Of a DNA stretch of 64,000 bases, positions 47,844 to 64,000 are shown in pieces; the stretch's first letter is position 1; each line of letters opens with the position of its first letter. Source of the DNA: Steromphala cineraria (lineage: Eukaryota > Mollusca > Gastropoda > Trochida > Trochidae); assembly GCA_916613615.1 (NCBI GenBank), contig OU744736.1:3108330-3172329 (forward strand), in the 5' to 3' direction. Both the position numbers and the translations under genes were made by a program. The notes beneath the pieces are model-generated. The model searched no databases. It was not told the origin of the DNA and saw only the letters and a list, made by a program, of their open reading frames with translations.

Positions 47844-48650
47844 CTCAAGAGTGATGTGCAGTACGTCACCAAAAACTGTGTACGGGGAGCGTTTATTGCA
47901 CGCAATTGTATTTGTGTTGGAGGAAGGCTATTCCAGACTATTTATATATACCAGGCATTTGGTTTATCGATTAGTGTTACGACATCGCCACAACGCACCA
48001 GTCTATTTCCATTAGGACCAAATGTGGCATATGGTATCTCTCTTGCGCTGAAACTGACCTCCAAACGCCACCATTTTGATAATGAGACGGTCCCAGGCTG
48101 TTCTTAATTTCATAGGGGAAAATAAATGAATAAATTAAAAAGAAAATCAATGAAAATGATTCTGATATCGCTTGGAAGTTAGTCATTACTATTGTTTTTC
48201 GCAAACACAAAGGGGTATTCTTTGTTTGTTTTAATTAATAATTCATTAAAAAATTATGAATGCGTCTTTAAATTAAATCTATATGAAATTCATCACTAGA
48301 AGGATCAAGGCTCATTGTCGTTTTTTTTTAAACTGCAGAAGATACCCCAAAAAAACATTTTGCACCTATCTGTGGAAATTAGAAATGGTATTTTTTGGAA
48401 GTGTTCCCTTTATCGATAGATAACACCAAATTTGAATTTGATATATTTTGTTTCACCACCAAAGCAAAACTATCATGTATAAAATGATTATATTTCTATC
48501 GATACAATGAAAACAGGTTTTCAAAATCTGGCTTAGACCTTTTGATAGGCCTATCCTTATAACAGTAATTATCTAAGCGAAGCTATTTGGGGTTTGTGTA
48601 TTTGATACAGTAAACCAATTTATTCACTTGTATGACGGAAGCTACTTTTT
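47844..48650. promoter_or_regulatory. Upstream region of HTATIP2-A
   Basis: Contains the presumed promoter and 5' UTR of the minus-strand gene, by position only. No convincing TATA box or other site was identified. Confidence 0.35.
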
Positions 48651-49020
48651 ATCCCACCGGTATGTAATACCGTGAGATATAGTCATCACCCTGTCCGTCT
48701 GTATGTCCGTCCGTCCATCCGTCCGTCCGTCCGTAATCATTTCGTTTCCGGAGCAGAACTCAAAAACCGGTCCACATATCTTTCTGAAACTTTACATGTG
48801 TATTGCCCGACTACTGAAGTGGTGCCTTTTGATTTTTTCACATTTCTGAAAATTTAATTTTTTATTATTTCCATGGAAACGGCTCTTATTTGGACTCTGT
48901 TCATGAAAGCTTATACTATTATGAACCTTGCTTGAAAAATTTACAATTATCTTTCAAAGTTTTACATCTTACGATCATGTGGAACCGGTGGGATATGTCA
49001 TCTTCTGATGACTCTTGTTT
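48650..49020. mobile_element. Small element with GTCC microsatellite and inverted CCGGT ends
   Basis: Left end tatcccaccggtatgtaata, then a GTCC tract (ccgtccgtccatccgtccgt). The right end aaccggtgggatatgtcatc inverts the left. No coding capacity. It belongs with the other pearl-like elements in style. Confidence 0.6.
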
Positions 49021-49339
49021 TATATTGTATAAGTTAAAGGTAGGCAGATTAATGTCAAAATGTAGCCTTCAAATCAGAAAACGTGTTACTGGAATAGAAT
49101 TAGTGGAATGCAGAATATTCTTTAATTGGTGTACGTTTTGCAATTGATAAACTTATACTGAATCATTAGGCACCTCAAATTGTTATTATAAGTCATTAGA
49201 CATTATATATCAATGGTGAAACCTTTTGACTAAAATCTCGCCCTGTCATAAACCATCATGTGATATTGGCGTCATAAAGTATTTGTCTGTTATAATCAGT
49301 TAAAACCAAGACACTAAAAATAAGATATCGGAAAGCCCG

Positions 49340-49700
49340 AGAACAGTTGTCATGTATTATTTATATAGCACGTATATCCACCCATCGTGGTTGCTCAAGG
49401 CGATTGTTGTTTCCCTTGGTCAATGGCATTCTTTCACCGTCCGATCATTTTTCCAATTCAACTCCCTGGGGAGTATTCAACCGGCATCCATATGTGGCGC
49501 TCAGGTTAGGGGCCATTCTATGCCTCACAGGGTACCCATTCACAGCTGGGTGAACTGAGACACATAGTCACAGCAGTTTGTCCAACCCTGCTGAACGCTG
49601 ATAACCGACAGCTCGTCGTATGCATGTGTTCGTGTATCCACCATCCAGCCACTGACATGAATTCGTGGGATCTTTTAAGTGCGCAGTTTTTGTTGCACTA
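49340..49700. repeat. Probable dispersed repeat
   Basis: Contains tttatatagcacgtatatcc, ggctc-type phrases and cagggtacccattcacagct then gggtga, wording that I associate with a repeat common in invertebrate genomes. There is no second copy in this window to confirm it. Confidence 0.35.
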
Positions 49701-51334
49701 CACACTAGGGCTGTGTATGGCATCGCATGAGTTGTGGAGATTTGAAGATTTTATGTGCGATTCAGATAATGCATCCGCATCATTAACAGAATTAAATTGT
49801 AAAGAATGGTTGGGTTTAATTAATCCGTCACTGTTGCATAGGTTGAATCTTGTACAATTTATACACTTTCAATGTCAACAATGGTGTTAATAATATTCAA
49901 AATGCAGTTTGAATAGTGATATAATTTATTGAACGATGCAGATCGATAGCCAAACCCATATACAAAAATATTATTACATGATATTAATATATTAAATACA
50001 GCCATTATCTGCAGAAAAAGAAAACAGTGTCGCCATTTGAGCTGCAGTTGCATTTTTACCCAGTTCATGTTCATGAAAATAATTATCGATTAAAGAGACA
50101 TATACACATCGTATCAAGATCTATGTTTCCGATGAAACATACCATTTATGACTACACTAATATTATCGACCGTAATGTTTCCACAACGGACAACGTAATA
50201 GATGAAAGTAAAAAAATCCCCACAAATAACACCTTTATTCTAAAATTTCAGAATAACTTTTCACAATATCGGATTCAGGAAACGATCCCGATTTTAACAG
50301 ATCTAAACATCTTGGGGCATCAAAAACACAAAGGGATATACATATTTACACACTTTACAGATCACACCTGATCAGTCAATGGTGTTATTCAACAATAGTC
50401 AAATTAATCTTGCAAAGTCAACCTTTTTTAGAAGCGTATGTTACGTAATAAACATGTTAACATACATATGCTTCCACTCTGAAATAAACTTACCATTCAA
50501 AGCATAGAGTATAACCGATGCTACAAATTGTTCAAATTTATAGTAAAATCTAACGTGAGCAGGGATAGGCCGAATGATCAAATCCAAACTTTTTTAAAGC
50601 AACCAATCCACATTCTCTACTTCAAACCACAGCAACAAGCTACTTGTAGCAGGTGGTTAGAAATGTCTAAAGGAACCTTTGTTTGGAGAAATTGGCTGAT
50701 ATAGCATATGCAAGTCAATAAGTTATCGATATCGATGACTATTATTAGAGTACTTTCATCATTTCATCTTTTGAAGAAAACCCTAAATCCAATTTAGACA
50801 ATAAACACAAATCTAATCATCTAATAATGAAGTGAGTATTTTTTTCACACGAGCAGAGCATCTTTTTAATTACATATATTTTTGAAATTTTCTACGCGTG
50901 ATTTAATTTGACATTTTGAATATTTGCTTTGAAACAGCAAAAGCAAAATTGACAATCATTCTGATAATTTCTAAATGTGCCCACCATTTCATCAACGTCA
51001 ACGCAAACGGTTGCACCCCACAGGCATAGAACGTCGTCAAACAAGTTTTCCAATTGGGGATGTGACAAAAATTTTAACTGAAACGTCAATGGTCGCCATT
51101 ATACTTAAGGTATATAAAACTCCTCAAAATCTCTCCCTCCATGAAAAAAACCCCATTCATTTCGTATCCAAGTATCTTTCTTACAAATATAACAAACCCA
51201 TATTTTAATGATGTCTAAGATCTGAATGAAGAACTCGTGTATGTAACATCTTCCATTTTCCCACAAGGACGTTGATTCATCACGGCTGGTAAAGTATTGG
51301 GATCCAAGGGTTGCAACGTTTAATTGCTGACAAG
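49701..51334. other. Intergenic and 3' flank of HTATIP2-B, no gene seen
   Basis: No recognised protein. A 114-codon open frame at 50027-50371 has no familiar motif and biased, low-complexity content, so it is not called. The part just below 51335 should be the 3' UTR of HTATIP2-B. Confidence 0.5.
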
Positions 51335-55160
<3,826 letters not shown>

Positions 55161-55632
55161 TCTGTAGGATGGATCATTGCCTTGAATGAAAATATACAAA
55201 AACACATAAGATATAATCATTGTACATACTATATCATATCAAGAAAAAAATCCACCATTACGAAGATTGATTCATGTTCTGAGAAAATTCAAACTTGAAT
55301 GACATCGAAATGTATCATATTGCAATATCTGCCTCTGCTTGTACCGTCATTCCTAGCTCAAAGAATGGAAATTACAATAAATCAGCATAATTGCTTTGAT
55401 GAAAACATTAACGGTGGGAGGAGAAGAACAGTCGTCCGCTCCGATGCAACCATTTTTTCCCCAAGGAAAATAAAAATGTCATTTAAATCTGTTATATCTA
55501 TATCTAAATATTCAGCTTAAATAAATAAGATATATGACTCTAAACAGTTACATGTATATCACCAATAAAAATATTACAATATCATTTTTTATAAGCGAAT
55601 GGATAATTATGGGAATAAGGGATACCTTATAC

Positions 55633-55989
55633 TTAAAGGGGCAGTAGCACGTTTTTTGACAATTTTATATTCTAAATTTTTCACTGATAATTGAATGTTA
55701 ATGCTTAATTTATTATTTTGAATGTGTCAAAAATCTCATTACACAAGCCAATCATCCATAGTCAGAGTATGAAGATTCACATAAAATCCATTGGCGGCCA
55801 TTTTGTGTGAACACCTTTAATTAATTTTGTGTAAGAAAAAGGAATTGCATGGCTAAACTTTACATCATATATTTGAATTATTACTGCTCCATTTAGTTTA
55901 AATACATTGTTTTTCAATTGGAACCATTAAATTTCATTTTCCTGACATCACCTCATATTCCCCCTCAAAACGTGCTACTGCCCCTTTAA
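55633..55989 (+). mobile_element. TTAA-flanked MITE, family 1, copy 4
   Basis: Ends aaaggggcagtagcacgttt and aaaacgtgctactgcccctt with TTAA on both sides. Colinear with copies 1 and 3. It lies upstream of the HTATIP2-B start codon, probably in its 5' intron. Confidence 0.9.
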
Positions 55990-56099
55990 GGTTGGACAGA
56001 AAACCTACATTGTGAATTTATAATATATATATACATGTAGTTACAGTAAGTGAATGAATATAATACTATAAGTTGGATGCTTCTCCCTCGGGTAAAACT

Positions 56100-56564
56100 G
56101 TCTGATGTCACATCTTTGTAGAAATGTTGCCCGAGCCTGAAATCGGTCGCTGGAAAAATATACCAAAAGAAAATAGAACCTGTCAATTATGTAATTCAAC
56201 ATCAGTTGCAGATGAATTACATTTTATTTTCTATTGTAGCATCCTTGAGCCCCTAAGAAATAACACTTTGCCATCTAAATATCTTATAAACCGCACTAAA
56301 CACTTATTCGGATTACTATTCTCAACGAAGAACATAACAGAACTGAAATCCTTGACTAAATTTATAAATATCATCTTTAGATATGTTTCATGAGCACTTT
56401 CTCTTCAAATCATGTATATTGTTGTACTGTGTAACAAACCATCTTGTCCACTACTGTATTGTATCTATTTTATTGTAATGTAATCTTATACCACCATTGG
56501 TGGTCTTATGGATAATAAAGAATCTTGAATCTTGCAACATTTCTACAAAGATGATACATCAGAC
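56100..56564 (+). mobile_element. LINE C-terminal fragment enclosed by 31-bp inverted repeats
   Basis: 56124-56393 encodes 89 residues with RTCQLCNSTSVADELHFIFYC, the Cys/His motif typical of the C terminus of non-LTR reverse transcriptases (CR1/L2-like), then a stop. The 3' end has ggtggtcttatggataataa and an aatcttgaatcttg tail. The fragment sits between gtctgatgtcacatctttgt... (56100-56130) and its inverse (56534-56564), two mismatches in 31 bp. It is 5'-truncated and inactive. Confidence 0.75.
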
Positions 56565-56652
56565 CGTATTTTAATGTAAGGTAAGATAATAGGAAGTATC
56601 GTACGCCTACATTGAACAGATAAAGGACACATGACGTTAAAGCGTACCTTAT

Positions 56653-57032
56653 GACACGGAGAGGGTAGAAATACATGTATTGAATGAATTCTACAGATGA
56701 GTCTACATATTTCATAGGTATGAGACAACATGAAAAGGTTAGGTTTTTTCGGAATTGCATTTACAGGTTAAGGTAATTCGTATTTCGTGTATTAGTATCT
56801 CGGAGTGAATATACCTAACAAAGAAGTAGAATAGCATGACATGGAGAGGGTATAAATACCTGTATTGAATGAATTCTACAGATGAGTCTACATATTTCAT
56901 AGGTATGAGTTAACATGAAAAGGTAAGGTATTTTCGGAATTGCATTTACAGGTTAAGATATTTCGCATACCGTATACACTGTATTAGTATCTGGGAGTGA
57001 ATATACTTGACAAAGAAGTAGAATAGCATGAT
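56653..57032. repeat. Two 185-bp tandem units
   Basis: gacacggagagggtagaaat at 56653 and gacatggagagggtataaat at 56838 begin two colinear copies. Both contain aatgaattctacagatgagt and ggaattgcatttacaggtta and end in aagaagtagaatagcatga. Divergence is low. Confidence 0.88.
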
Positions 57033-57840
57033 TGCAGCTCTATACGATGAATTATTTATTCGTCTATAGTCTTGATCGACATTTGACCTGTCAAATAAGA
57101 AAAATCCCATTAATAATGCATAACATATATTTCTGTGTACTCCGTGAATTGGTCAATGAAATACAATGAAGCGGTCGTCCCAAGAGCCGCTTGGAATAAC
57201 TTCACAGGAAGAATCATGAAAGATGAGCTACTTCTATACATAGACAAGACCTGTGTGTAACATTGACGGATATGCTTTACATATCATAAACTATTTAAAT
57301 CCAGTTTACCTCAGCATCTCTAGCATCACATTTCATGAAGGAATCATTTGAACAAAGGTTACATTATATCAAACATTTACATCATTTACATTTTTTTACA
57401 TTTTGAAATAACGCCAAATCAAATCTATAATAAGACTCTTAAAAGTCAATTGAATGATACACAGGAAATCTTTTTGTCAAAATTGACAATTCGGAGACAA
57501 AAGAACTAACTAGCATAAAGCATTCCTTTCGGTCGTCAGTTTGCCGTGGGGCAATAGTACATGTATGTCTATTTTCATATCTCTTTTGATGTCACTGTGC
57601 TATATTTCATAGTACATCAAGTTCATTCACGTAAAAAAATATATTCATACAAAATAAAGCATAACCCAAAAACTGAGAATATTCACTAAAATGTTCAAAA
57701 GTTCTTTTCTAAAAGATTATTGTCTTGTGCCAGGTAGAGGACTGGGCCCTTTCTTACACATTTTGTCGCGTATTTGTCGCAACGCCTCGCAGACACAATT
57801 CTAGTCTAACATGAGATTTCGCGGAATATTTTCCTCGACC
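57033..57840. other. No gene seen
   Basis: AT-rich sequence, probably 5' intron of HTATIP2-B. No supported feature. Confidence 0.5.
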
Positions 57841-57871
57841 TTGCAGCCTCTTAAAAGTATATCCAACTTAC

Positions 57872-57950
57872 CTGCTATGTGCACACGAGCATATACGATG
57901 ATAAAATACTGAATATAGGACTGTTATAACTACTTAGAAGGCTTTAACAA
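57872..57950 (-). other. Candidate 5' untranslated exon of HTATIP2-B
   Basis: On the minus strand this ends cacatagcag|gtaagttg, a near-consensus donor of suitable direction 2.7 kb upstream of the coding start. In the phase needed to join the coding exon, a stop occurs before any ATG, so it would be non-coding, unlike the anchor exon of paralog A. The upper boundary is arbitrary. Confidence 0.35.
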
Positions 57951-57999
57951 GTGTGCATATTTGACATATCTCCCTGCACGTAAACTGGCAAGTTTCCAT

Positions 58000-60560
58000 G
58001 TTATGTGTAAAACGTCATCATTTTTGTTGTCAACAGCACTGCTGACCAAAACCCACAAATAACTTTTATGGGCGTTCCCAGGGGAAACATGCACAAGGGA
58101 GACTTCATTCTTCTCATAAATTACTGTTATGAATCGGTAACTGTTTTAAATACTTAACGAGGTTTATTATGAAAAAATATCAAACCTTTTTGTAAAACTT
58201 GTTATCCTTCTTACGGTTTCAATTTCAGATAAATATGTATTTTGTGAAATTAACTCTTTTGTAGTCTGCTATCCAGGCCCAAAAGCAAAAACTATTAAAT
58301 TGATGACCAAAAAAGTCTACTAAAGTATAGGAAGTTTAGATCATTCAGCTTTAGTAAAACAATTGAAGGTTAAAGCATCTTCTTGGCTCCGTTGTGTTAA
58401 AATACACGAATTGGTTAAAAATATTGTCAATATTGAAAAGAATACTTCTGAGACTACGTGTAAGTTTAACTCTTTCATTTGCCTGACCTTTGTGTTCCTT
58501 TTAATGGAAAAAAAACTCACGAAAAATAGAAAACTCACCCTTCAACATTGAAAATAAAATCAAAATATATGGTAGTTGTTTTGCGTTTATGTAGTGTTTT
58601 ATGTTGGCATCAGACAAGGTTGTTCATTATTCCACCTTTTTTTATAATACTTGCATAAAGCTTGAATATAATAACATTTATAGATTTTTTCTTGTGCCAA
58701 TAGCTTTTTTAATGTTCTATGAATATATGCTGATTCCAACGAAAACAATTGAGAAGAATCAAATTTGCAATTATATTAACGTTGTATGTTGTCATATCAT
58801 CTTTCACCCACCAGTAAAATAATCGAAAATATGTTTTTCAAATATGACAGAAAAGGATTGAACATTAGATACTTAACAAAAGTAAAGTAAATGCATTTTG
58901 TTCCAAAACTGACTTCAACTAAAGTGAAATAATAGATTATTTTCACATACATCTGTTTAGTCTATAATATAATATTCAGGAATGATCTTCTGTAAATTGA
59001 TTATATGTCACGTTCATGTTTACAGGGAAAACATAGGAGTATTTGAAATTATAGAAATTATGAATAACGCTTTATTTCTTTTTTAACTTAGTAAAGAAAT
59101 GTCAATCATTAGAATAAAAATCCCTAAGCTATTTTGTCCAATAAATATGATTATATATCAATCGCCTGAGAAGGGAAAGTTTAGTCAGTAAAGGGCCCAC
59201 ATATCCATAAAACAATAACATTTGTGTATATTATTGCACCATGAAACATCACGGAGACATGGAGTGTGTAAGTACTTTTTCTAGGCAAACAAAACTGGTT
59301 TGATGACAAATTATTCTCTGATGTATATAACTGGGTGAAGTTTTCTTATAGTTTATGAAAGATTTATTTGACTCCAGTTGGTAAAACATCTATGTAATCA
59401 ACCAAATTATCTGTAGTCGAATAACGAGTAAGGTATCAAGTGAGTTAGAGAAATTGACTTATGTAGCCGAACAAGTCACCTAAGTTGAACATTATTTACT
59501 GAATTAATTTTTGTTTTGCAATTAGTTACACTTGTTTTACTTTTCTTAAGATCTTTATTTGCCTAATTAGAAGACGTGCCCCTAAATGAAAAATTAATCT
59601 TATGACATAACTAATATTTCATGAGACTTTTCTATGTGTTACTGATTATAACCCCATTTTGCAATATCTAATCTTAACCAAACTCAGGCTTGGAATCGTT
59701 CTGAAATAATTTAACTAGCGAAATTTGAATACATTTATCAGAGAATGACGTAATATTTTATATATTTTATACAAAGCCACTATTCCATGCGGCAAAGGCC
59801 ATAACTAATATCCATTAATGTCCTAAGTTAAAATTTCTAACATTTATTTCGACCTCCATGTAACGAGTTACAAATGGACGTAATATTGTTGCCCAAAAAA
59901 TAATAAATTACTTTGCAGGAAACTTTCAACAAAGATGCCACTTTGATCCGAACTAGTTCTCGTTTGTGAGAAATATGACTTTTTACCAATCAAACACGCA
60001 CTAATTGTCATCATGTAAAAATTAATCATCGTTCAAGATTTATAGACTCCTTAACGTTATGGAAAGGAAATTAGTCCCGAATTCATACATTTATATTGTT
60101 TGAAGTTTCCGTCGCCAATCCCAGTGCTTTGAAACTTGTGACATTCTGTCCAAATTATTGCAGCATTGCTAGGCCATCCTAATATCATCGATGATAAAAC
60201 GGCGGAATCGACTCAGTAGCGATGCGCAGAGGGAAGCCGTATAACAGCCTTATTGGCGGAGTAATCGCCGTGAGCAGCACACTTAATTGGTCTCAGAGGA
60301 GATCACTATTTTAACAGACAAGTGTTTTCATACTGCATCGTATCATCTTCATCACCACCGATACAGATATCATATAAAAGCCAACACAATGAAGCGATTT
60401 TGATTGATTGATTTTTGGCGGGTTGGACTATAGCCCAAAATGGAATGTAATTAACGACATTTAAGGCGCGTGCGGAGTTGAAAACCTCCAAGTGTCTTCA
60501 CGTTCTGTGGAGACAGGAGATTAAACAGGAACCACACTCTTTATCAAAGTCTAATTGTTT
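58000..60560. other. Intergenic, no gene seen; right part is upstream DNA of the homeobox gene
   Basis: AT-rich. No open frame resembles a protein and no repeat was detected. The last several hundred bases are less AT-rich and may hold regulatory DNA for the homeobox gene, but no site can be named. Confidence 0.5.
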
Positions 60561-60567
60561 TCAAACG

Positions 60568-60577
60568 ATATATATAA
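60568..60577 (+). promoter_or_regulatory. TATA-like box of the homeobox gene
   Basis: A tatatataagg string lies about 40 bp before the start codon at 60612. Normal TATA spacing would put the cap site near 60600 and give a very short leader. Confidence 0.5.
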
Positions 60578-60611
60578 GGCCACACTCTGCTCATAATGAT
60601 ATTTGACCACA

Positions 60612-63600
60612 ATGGCGACCACCGACACACCAGGGGCAATTCAGCCAGAAATATCAGAACCGTTTACAGAAGATTCAGAAGATGTTGGAAAGAACATGGA
60701 TAAAGAGGAGAACTTTTCTAACCACATTCCGTTTCAAACAGATGAATCTAAACCAGAACAAGAAGTCGAATCCCAAAGGGAGGTAATTCAAGATCAACGC
60801 CTGAAATTTTCTATTTCCGCTTTACTTGATCTTCCGCAAGCGAACCATCACCAAGAGGACAAAACCAGTTTAACTGAGACAAATGGTAAGTCGTTTATCT
60901 TAATCTTAAGATATTTAAGATAAACGTTTCATATTTTTGACCATACTATAAATAAAAGGGAAGGAAGAATAATATAATTATCATTCATGGTATATGTCTC
61001 TTAAGATTCATTGTATATTTATATTTTATTATATATATATTTTATTATTTATATGTACATAACTCAAAGCTTTTTTGTAACCATTCTTCTGTAAAACACA
61101 ACTTACATTACGGGCAATCTAAAATCAGTGATTCAGATGGAACAATTCAATCATGTTTATTGTGTCTATCAAACAAAAGAAACTTGATACAACCATACTA
61201 TATATACTTCTATACTTTTACTACTAAATCTTTCTTAGCTCGATAGTTCCATTGAGTCGTTTAAAATTGTTGTATATCAATTATTACGATGAAACTACAT
61301 TAAAACAATGCTTTTTCAAACAATATTTATCAATACGAATGAAATTTTCCCTCACTAGATGTTGCTCATGCATGATTACGACTGCAGATAAATAAGTATA
61401 AGGAAAATATTGGTCGCGTGTGTATCTGTCTCATAAAGGATTTTGTATTATGAAAAAAATATATATATGTTATTTTCATAAGTTCGTATCCCTTTAGTCA
61501 CAGTATTTTGAAAGCTTATTTCTCCGGAACATATAATGTTTGTATACTCAGTGATATCTTCAATTAATAATGCAATGGACTCTATATTTCAGACTGCCCC
61601 GAAGGTTTAAGCCAGACATGTAAAGAGCGGTACACAGAGAAGATCACCCTGTCTATGTCCTCCAAGGGTAAGAGGAACAGAACCACCTTCTCTACGAGAC
61701 AGCTTCAGGAGCTAGAGAGGGCCTTCAGGAAAACTCACTACCCCGATATATTCACCAGGGAGAAACTTGCTGCTCGCATCAAGCTGCCGGAATCCAGAAT
61801 ACAGGTAAAACTTATAGATAGTCTTATATCTAGAATTAAAATCCAAAATTCAAAACTCTGATATATAAACTTGGAAAAATTGCTGTCCGCATCAAGCTGC
61901 CGGAATCAAGGATACAGATGACATTTATAAATATTCATACATCTTAAATTTATATTCAAAGTTGGAAACTCTGATATATGAATTTGAAAAAATTGCTGTC
62001 CGCATAAAGCTGCCGGAATCAAGGATACAGGTGAAACTAATAAATATTCATACATCTAAAATGTATATTCAAAGTTCAAAACTTTGATATATTGAACTTG
62101 GTGAAATTGCTGTCCGCATCAAGCTGCCGGAATCAAGAATACAGGTGAAAGCTATAGATATTCATACATCTAAAATATATATTCAAAGTTCGAAACTTTG
62201 ATATATGAACTTAGAGATAAAATTGCTGTCCGCAACAAGCTGCCGGAATCAAGGATACAGGTAAAAAGTTAAAAAGATATTCATAGGTCTAAAATTTATA
62301 TACAAAGTTCGAAACTTTGATGTATGAACTTGGAACAAATTGCTGTCCGTATCAAGCTGCCGGAATCAAGGATACAGGTGAAATTTATAAATATTCATAT
62401 AACATATATATTCGTATTGAAAGTTCAAATTCTGATATAAGAACTTGGAGAAATTGCTGTTCGCATCAAGGTGCCGGAATCAAGGATACAGGTCAAAATT
62501 ATAAATATTCATACGTCTAAAATTTATATCCAAAGTTCGAAACTTTGATGTATGAACGTGGAGATAAAATGTTGTCCGACCAAGCTGCCGGAATCAAGGA
62601 TACAGGTGAGACATATGGTTTACATGCCTGTACTCCCCACCCTGCAATAGTCTTTAGGGGAAAACTGCGGTTCGTATCAAGCTGTCGGACTCAAGGAAAC
62701 AGGTTCACTACTCTAAAATAGTTTTTTAGAGAATAACATGCTGATCAAAGCTGCCGGAATGAATATTCAGTTGAAAATGAATGAGTTATTCGTAGTAAGG
62801 TTAACTGGACAGAATATCCCGATACTCTATATCACCTCAGGGGATTTTCATCAGGAAATTGAACCATGGAACATTCAACCACAGGTTTCCGTGAATGTGG
62901 ATAAAAAGTGTAGCAAAATTGCTATTTGTATTAAGGTATCGGAATGTAGAAAACAAGTAAAATCAAACAAATAATCGTTAGATCTATCGTCAAACTAAAT
63001 ATTCTGATATATTTACCATGAAAATAGTTTTATCTGAATCCCGAATCAACGGATACCAGTGATCATTGACAACAATAAACCTTTTTTTATCTGAAGACAT
63101 AAGTTGGATTCTATTAAAAAAAACCAAATCATTCGTCGTGAGTTCTTACAACGTGAAAATGTACATATTCGAACCCAGCATTGCAATACAATTTACTCTT
63201 TGGAGTCTTAGTATATAGGTTTTTGAAAGCAATTGCTGGATGTTATCAGCTCTGCTTTTGCATTTAGAATATAAAGAACTTGCGAAACTCTAGCAGATAA
63301 TTAACGTCAGTATAATAACATGGTAGATTTATTAAACGGCGATATTTTCAAAAAATTTTGTGCCATATTTTTGAAGAATATGTTTAAGTTACGAGCAAAT
63401 GTCACGTGAGATCCCGTTGCATTACTTCCACTTTATTGTACTTTAGGCCATGTGGCCCATATACAAATAAAATTCTGTTCTGTTCTGTTGTTCTGATATT
63501 TTCATCGGAAGCGTAATAAAAATTCATTTCACATATCAATGGTGTGTGATATTTCCTTCTAGGTATGGTTCCAAAACCGACGTGCTAAGTGGCGGAAGAA

Positions 63601-63697
63601 GGAGAAACAGTGTCAGTCGCTATCGCTCTCAGGATACGGGATTACCTGCCCCTTGTCATGGGCCCCTCAAACACAGGGGGCCGCCGCCCTTCATTTG
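60612..63697 (+). CDS. Paired-class homeobox protein, ISX-like, 5' part (3' end outside window)
   Basis: Sequence-specific transcription factor. Exons: 60612-60885, 61593-61804, 63563-63697 (phases agree; a GTAAG donor follows the third, so the gene continues). The start [10 protein letters not shown] sits in accacaatgg. Residues 66-74 (FSISALLDL) match an eh1/octapeptide repression motif, as in vertebrate ISX. The homeodomain spans residues ~117-176, beginning [20 protein letters not shown], with WFQNRRAKW, Gln at position 50, and a basic KKEK end. The intron falls between homeodomain positions 46 and 47, the classical PRD-class position. No paired box is seen. LPESRIQ and the RKKEK end suggest ISX-like identity, but RAX, UNCX or a lineage-specific PRD gene cannot be excluded. 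Confidence 0.88.
61870..63075 (+). repeat. ~115-bp tandem array copying the homeobox exon 2 donor junction
   Basis: The end of exon 2 with its donor (gcatcaagctgccggaatcc then agaatacag|gtaaaac) is followed by seven clear copies. The tgctgtccg start falls near 61881, 61994, 62108, 62224, 62341, 62454 and 62569. Each carries a ~45-bp exon-like part (tgctgtccgcatcaagctgc then cggaatcaaggatacag) and ~70 bp of intron-like DNA. Most retain a GT after gatacag; the first copy has AT. Worn copies continue near 62660, 62745, 62925 and 63030. Translation of the exon-like part stays close to [13 protein letters not shown]. Confidence 0.93.
63410..63500 (+). mobile_element. Non-LTR element 3' tail with TTCTG repeats
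   Basis: ttaggccatgtggcccatat, then caaataaaattctgttctgt and further TTCTG units: a polyadenylation-like motif followed by a short repeat tail, typical of a truncated LINE or SINE 3' end. It lies in homeobox intron 2 just before exon 3. Confidence 0.5.
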
Positions 63698-64000
63698 GTA
63701 AGTTGTTTTATCTATCTGAAAATACATGCGCATTTAGACTTGGTGAAGATAAACGACGCAAATAGATATCCCTATGCCCTGTGCTCAACAAAATTAAGGA
63801 ATAATGCCAGTTTAATAGAAATCAGATCGTCCATTTCATTCAAAGGTTATAAAAATATTATTTAAAAGGATAAACGATAAAGATAACATCATCCCCTCCC
63901 TTATACTAAACGCTTACTTAAGGCCATTGTAGGAGGGAGGGCGGTACTGTAATCTGGTTATATCTTAAAAAACTTATTATTTTCAACTTCCTGTGCTTTC

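Noticed and set aside
50027..50371. 114-codon open frame
   Set aside because: No recognisable motif, no splice or promoter context, and AT-biased composition like the surrounding DNA.

Overview
This is a 64 kb piece of an AT-rich animal genome. The genes are split into many short exons with GT-AG introns, and the introns and intergenic DNA are dense in small transposons. The repeat types point to a mollusc: non-autonomous elements with tandem cores, a GC-rich hairpin and GTCC or ACGG microsatellites (pearl/Helitron-like), a tRNA-headed SINE, and short pieces with a GAGTGAGTTA...TTTTACGCCGC motif. I cannot name the species.

Five genes were rebuilt by joining exons whose reading phases agree. 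(1) NCAPD3 (condensin II subunit D3), minus strand, 18724 down to 4738: 25 exons, 852 codons, cut off at its 3' side by the left edge of the window. (2) GCAT (glycine C-acetyltransferase), plus strand, 19069-27269: 12 exons, 424 aa, complete, head-to-head with NCAPD3 across 344 bp containing CCAAT boxes. (3) and (4) Two tandem HTATIP2/TIP30-like NADPH-binding reductases, both minus strand, at 47843-36917 and 55160-51335. They have identical internal exon sizes. The first has a separate far-upstream exon encoding a membrane anchor. (5) A paired-class homeobox gene resembling ISX, plus strand, from 60612 to beyond 63697, cut off at the right edge.

The left 4.75 kb is the most striking object: 97 head-to-tail copies of a 49-bp unit with no net length change. 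The unit is a copy of a splice-donor junction, 26 bp of the end of NCAPD3 exon 25 plus 23 bp of the intron that follows. The gene therefore runs into at least 97 consecutive copies of its own 5' splice site.

The same kind of event, tandem copying of a segment that straddles an exon-intron boundary, occurs at five other places: NCAPD3 intron 17, GCAT exon 3 (acceptor side), GCAT exon 4 (donor side), HTATIP2-A exon 2 (acceptor side) and homeobox exon 2 (donor side, at least seven ~115-bp copies). I regard this recurrent amplification of splice junctions as the unusual system in this window.

The rest is mobile DNA: a four-copy TTAA-flanked MITE family, palindromic MITEs with perfect 10-bp target duplications, two inverted 1.1-1.3 kb pearl-like elements about 10 kb apart, an AGGTCA-rich element in GCAT intron 11, LINE and SINE tails, and several 150-185-bp tandem repeats. 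All exon boundaries were read by eye from phase, splice motifs and remembered family similarity. No search was run.
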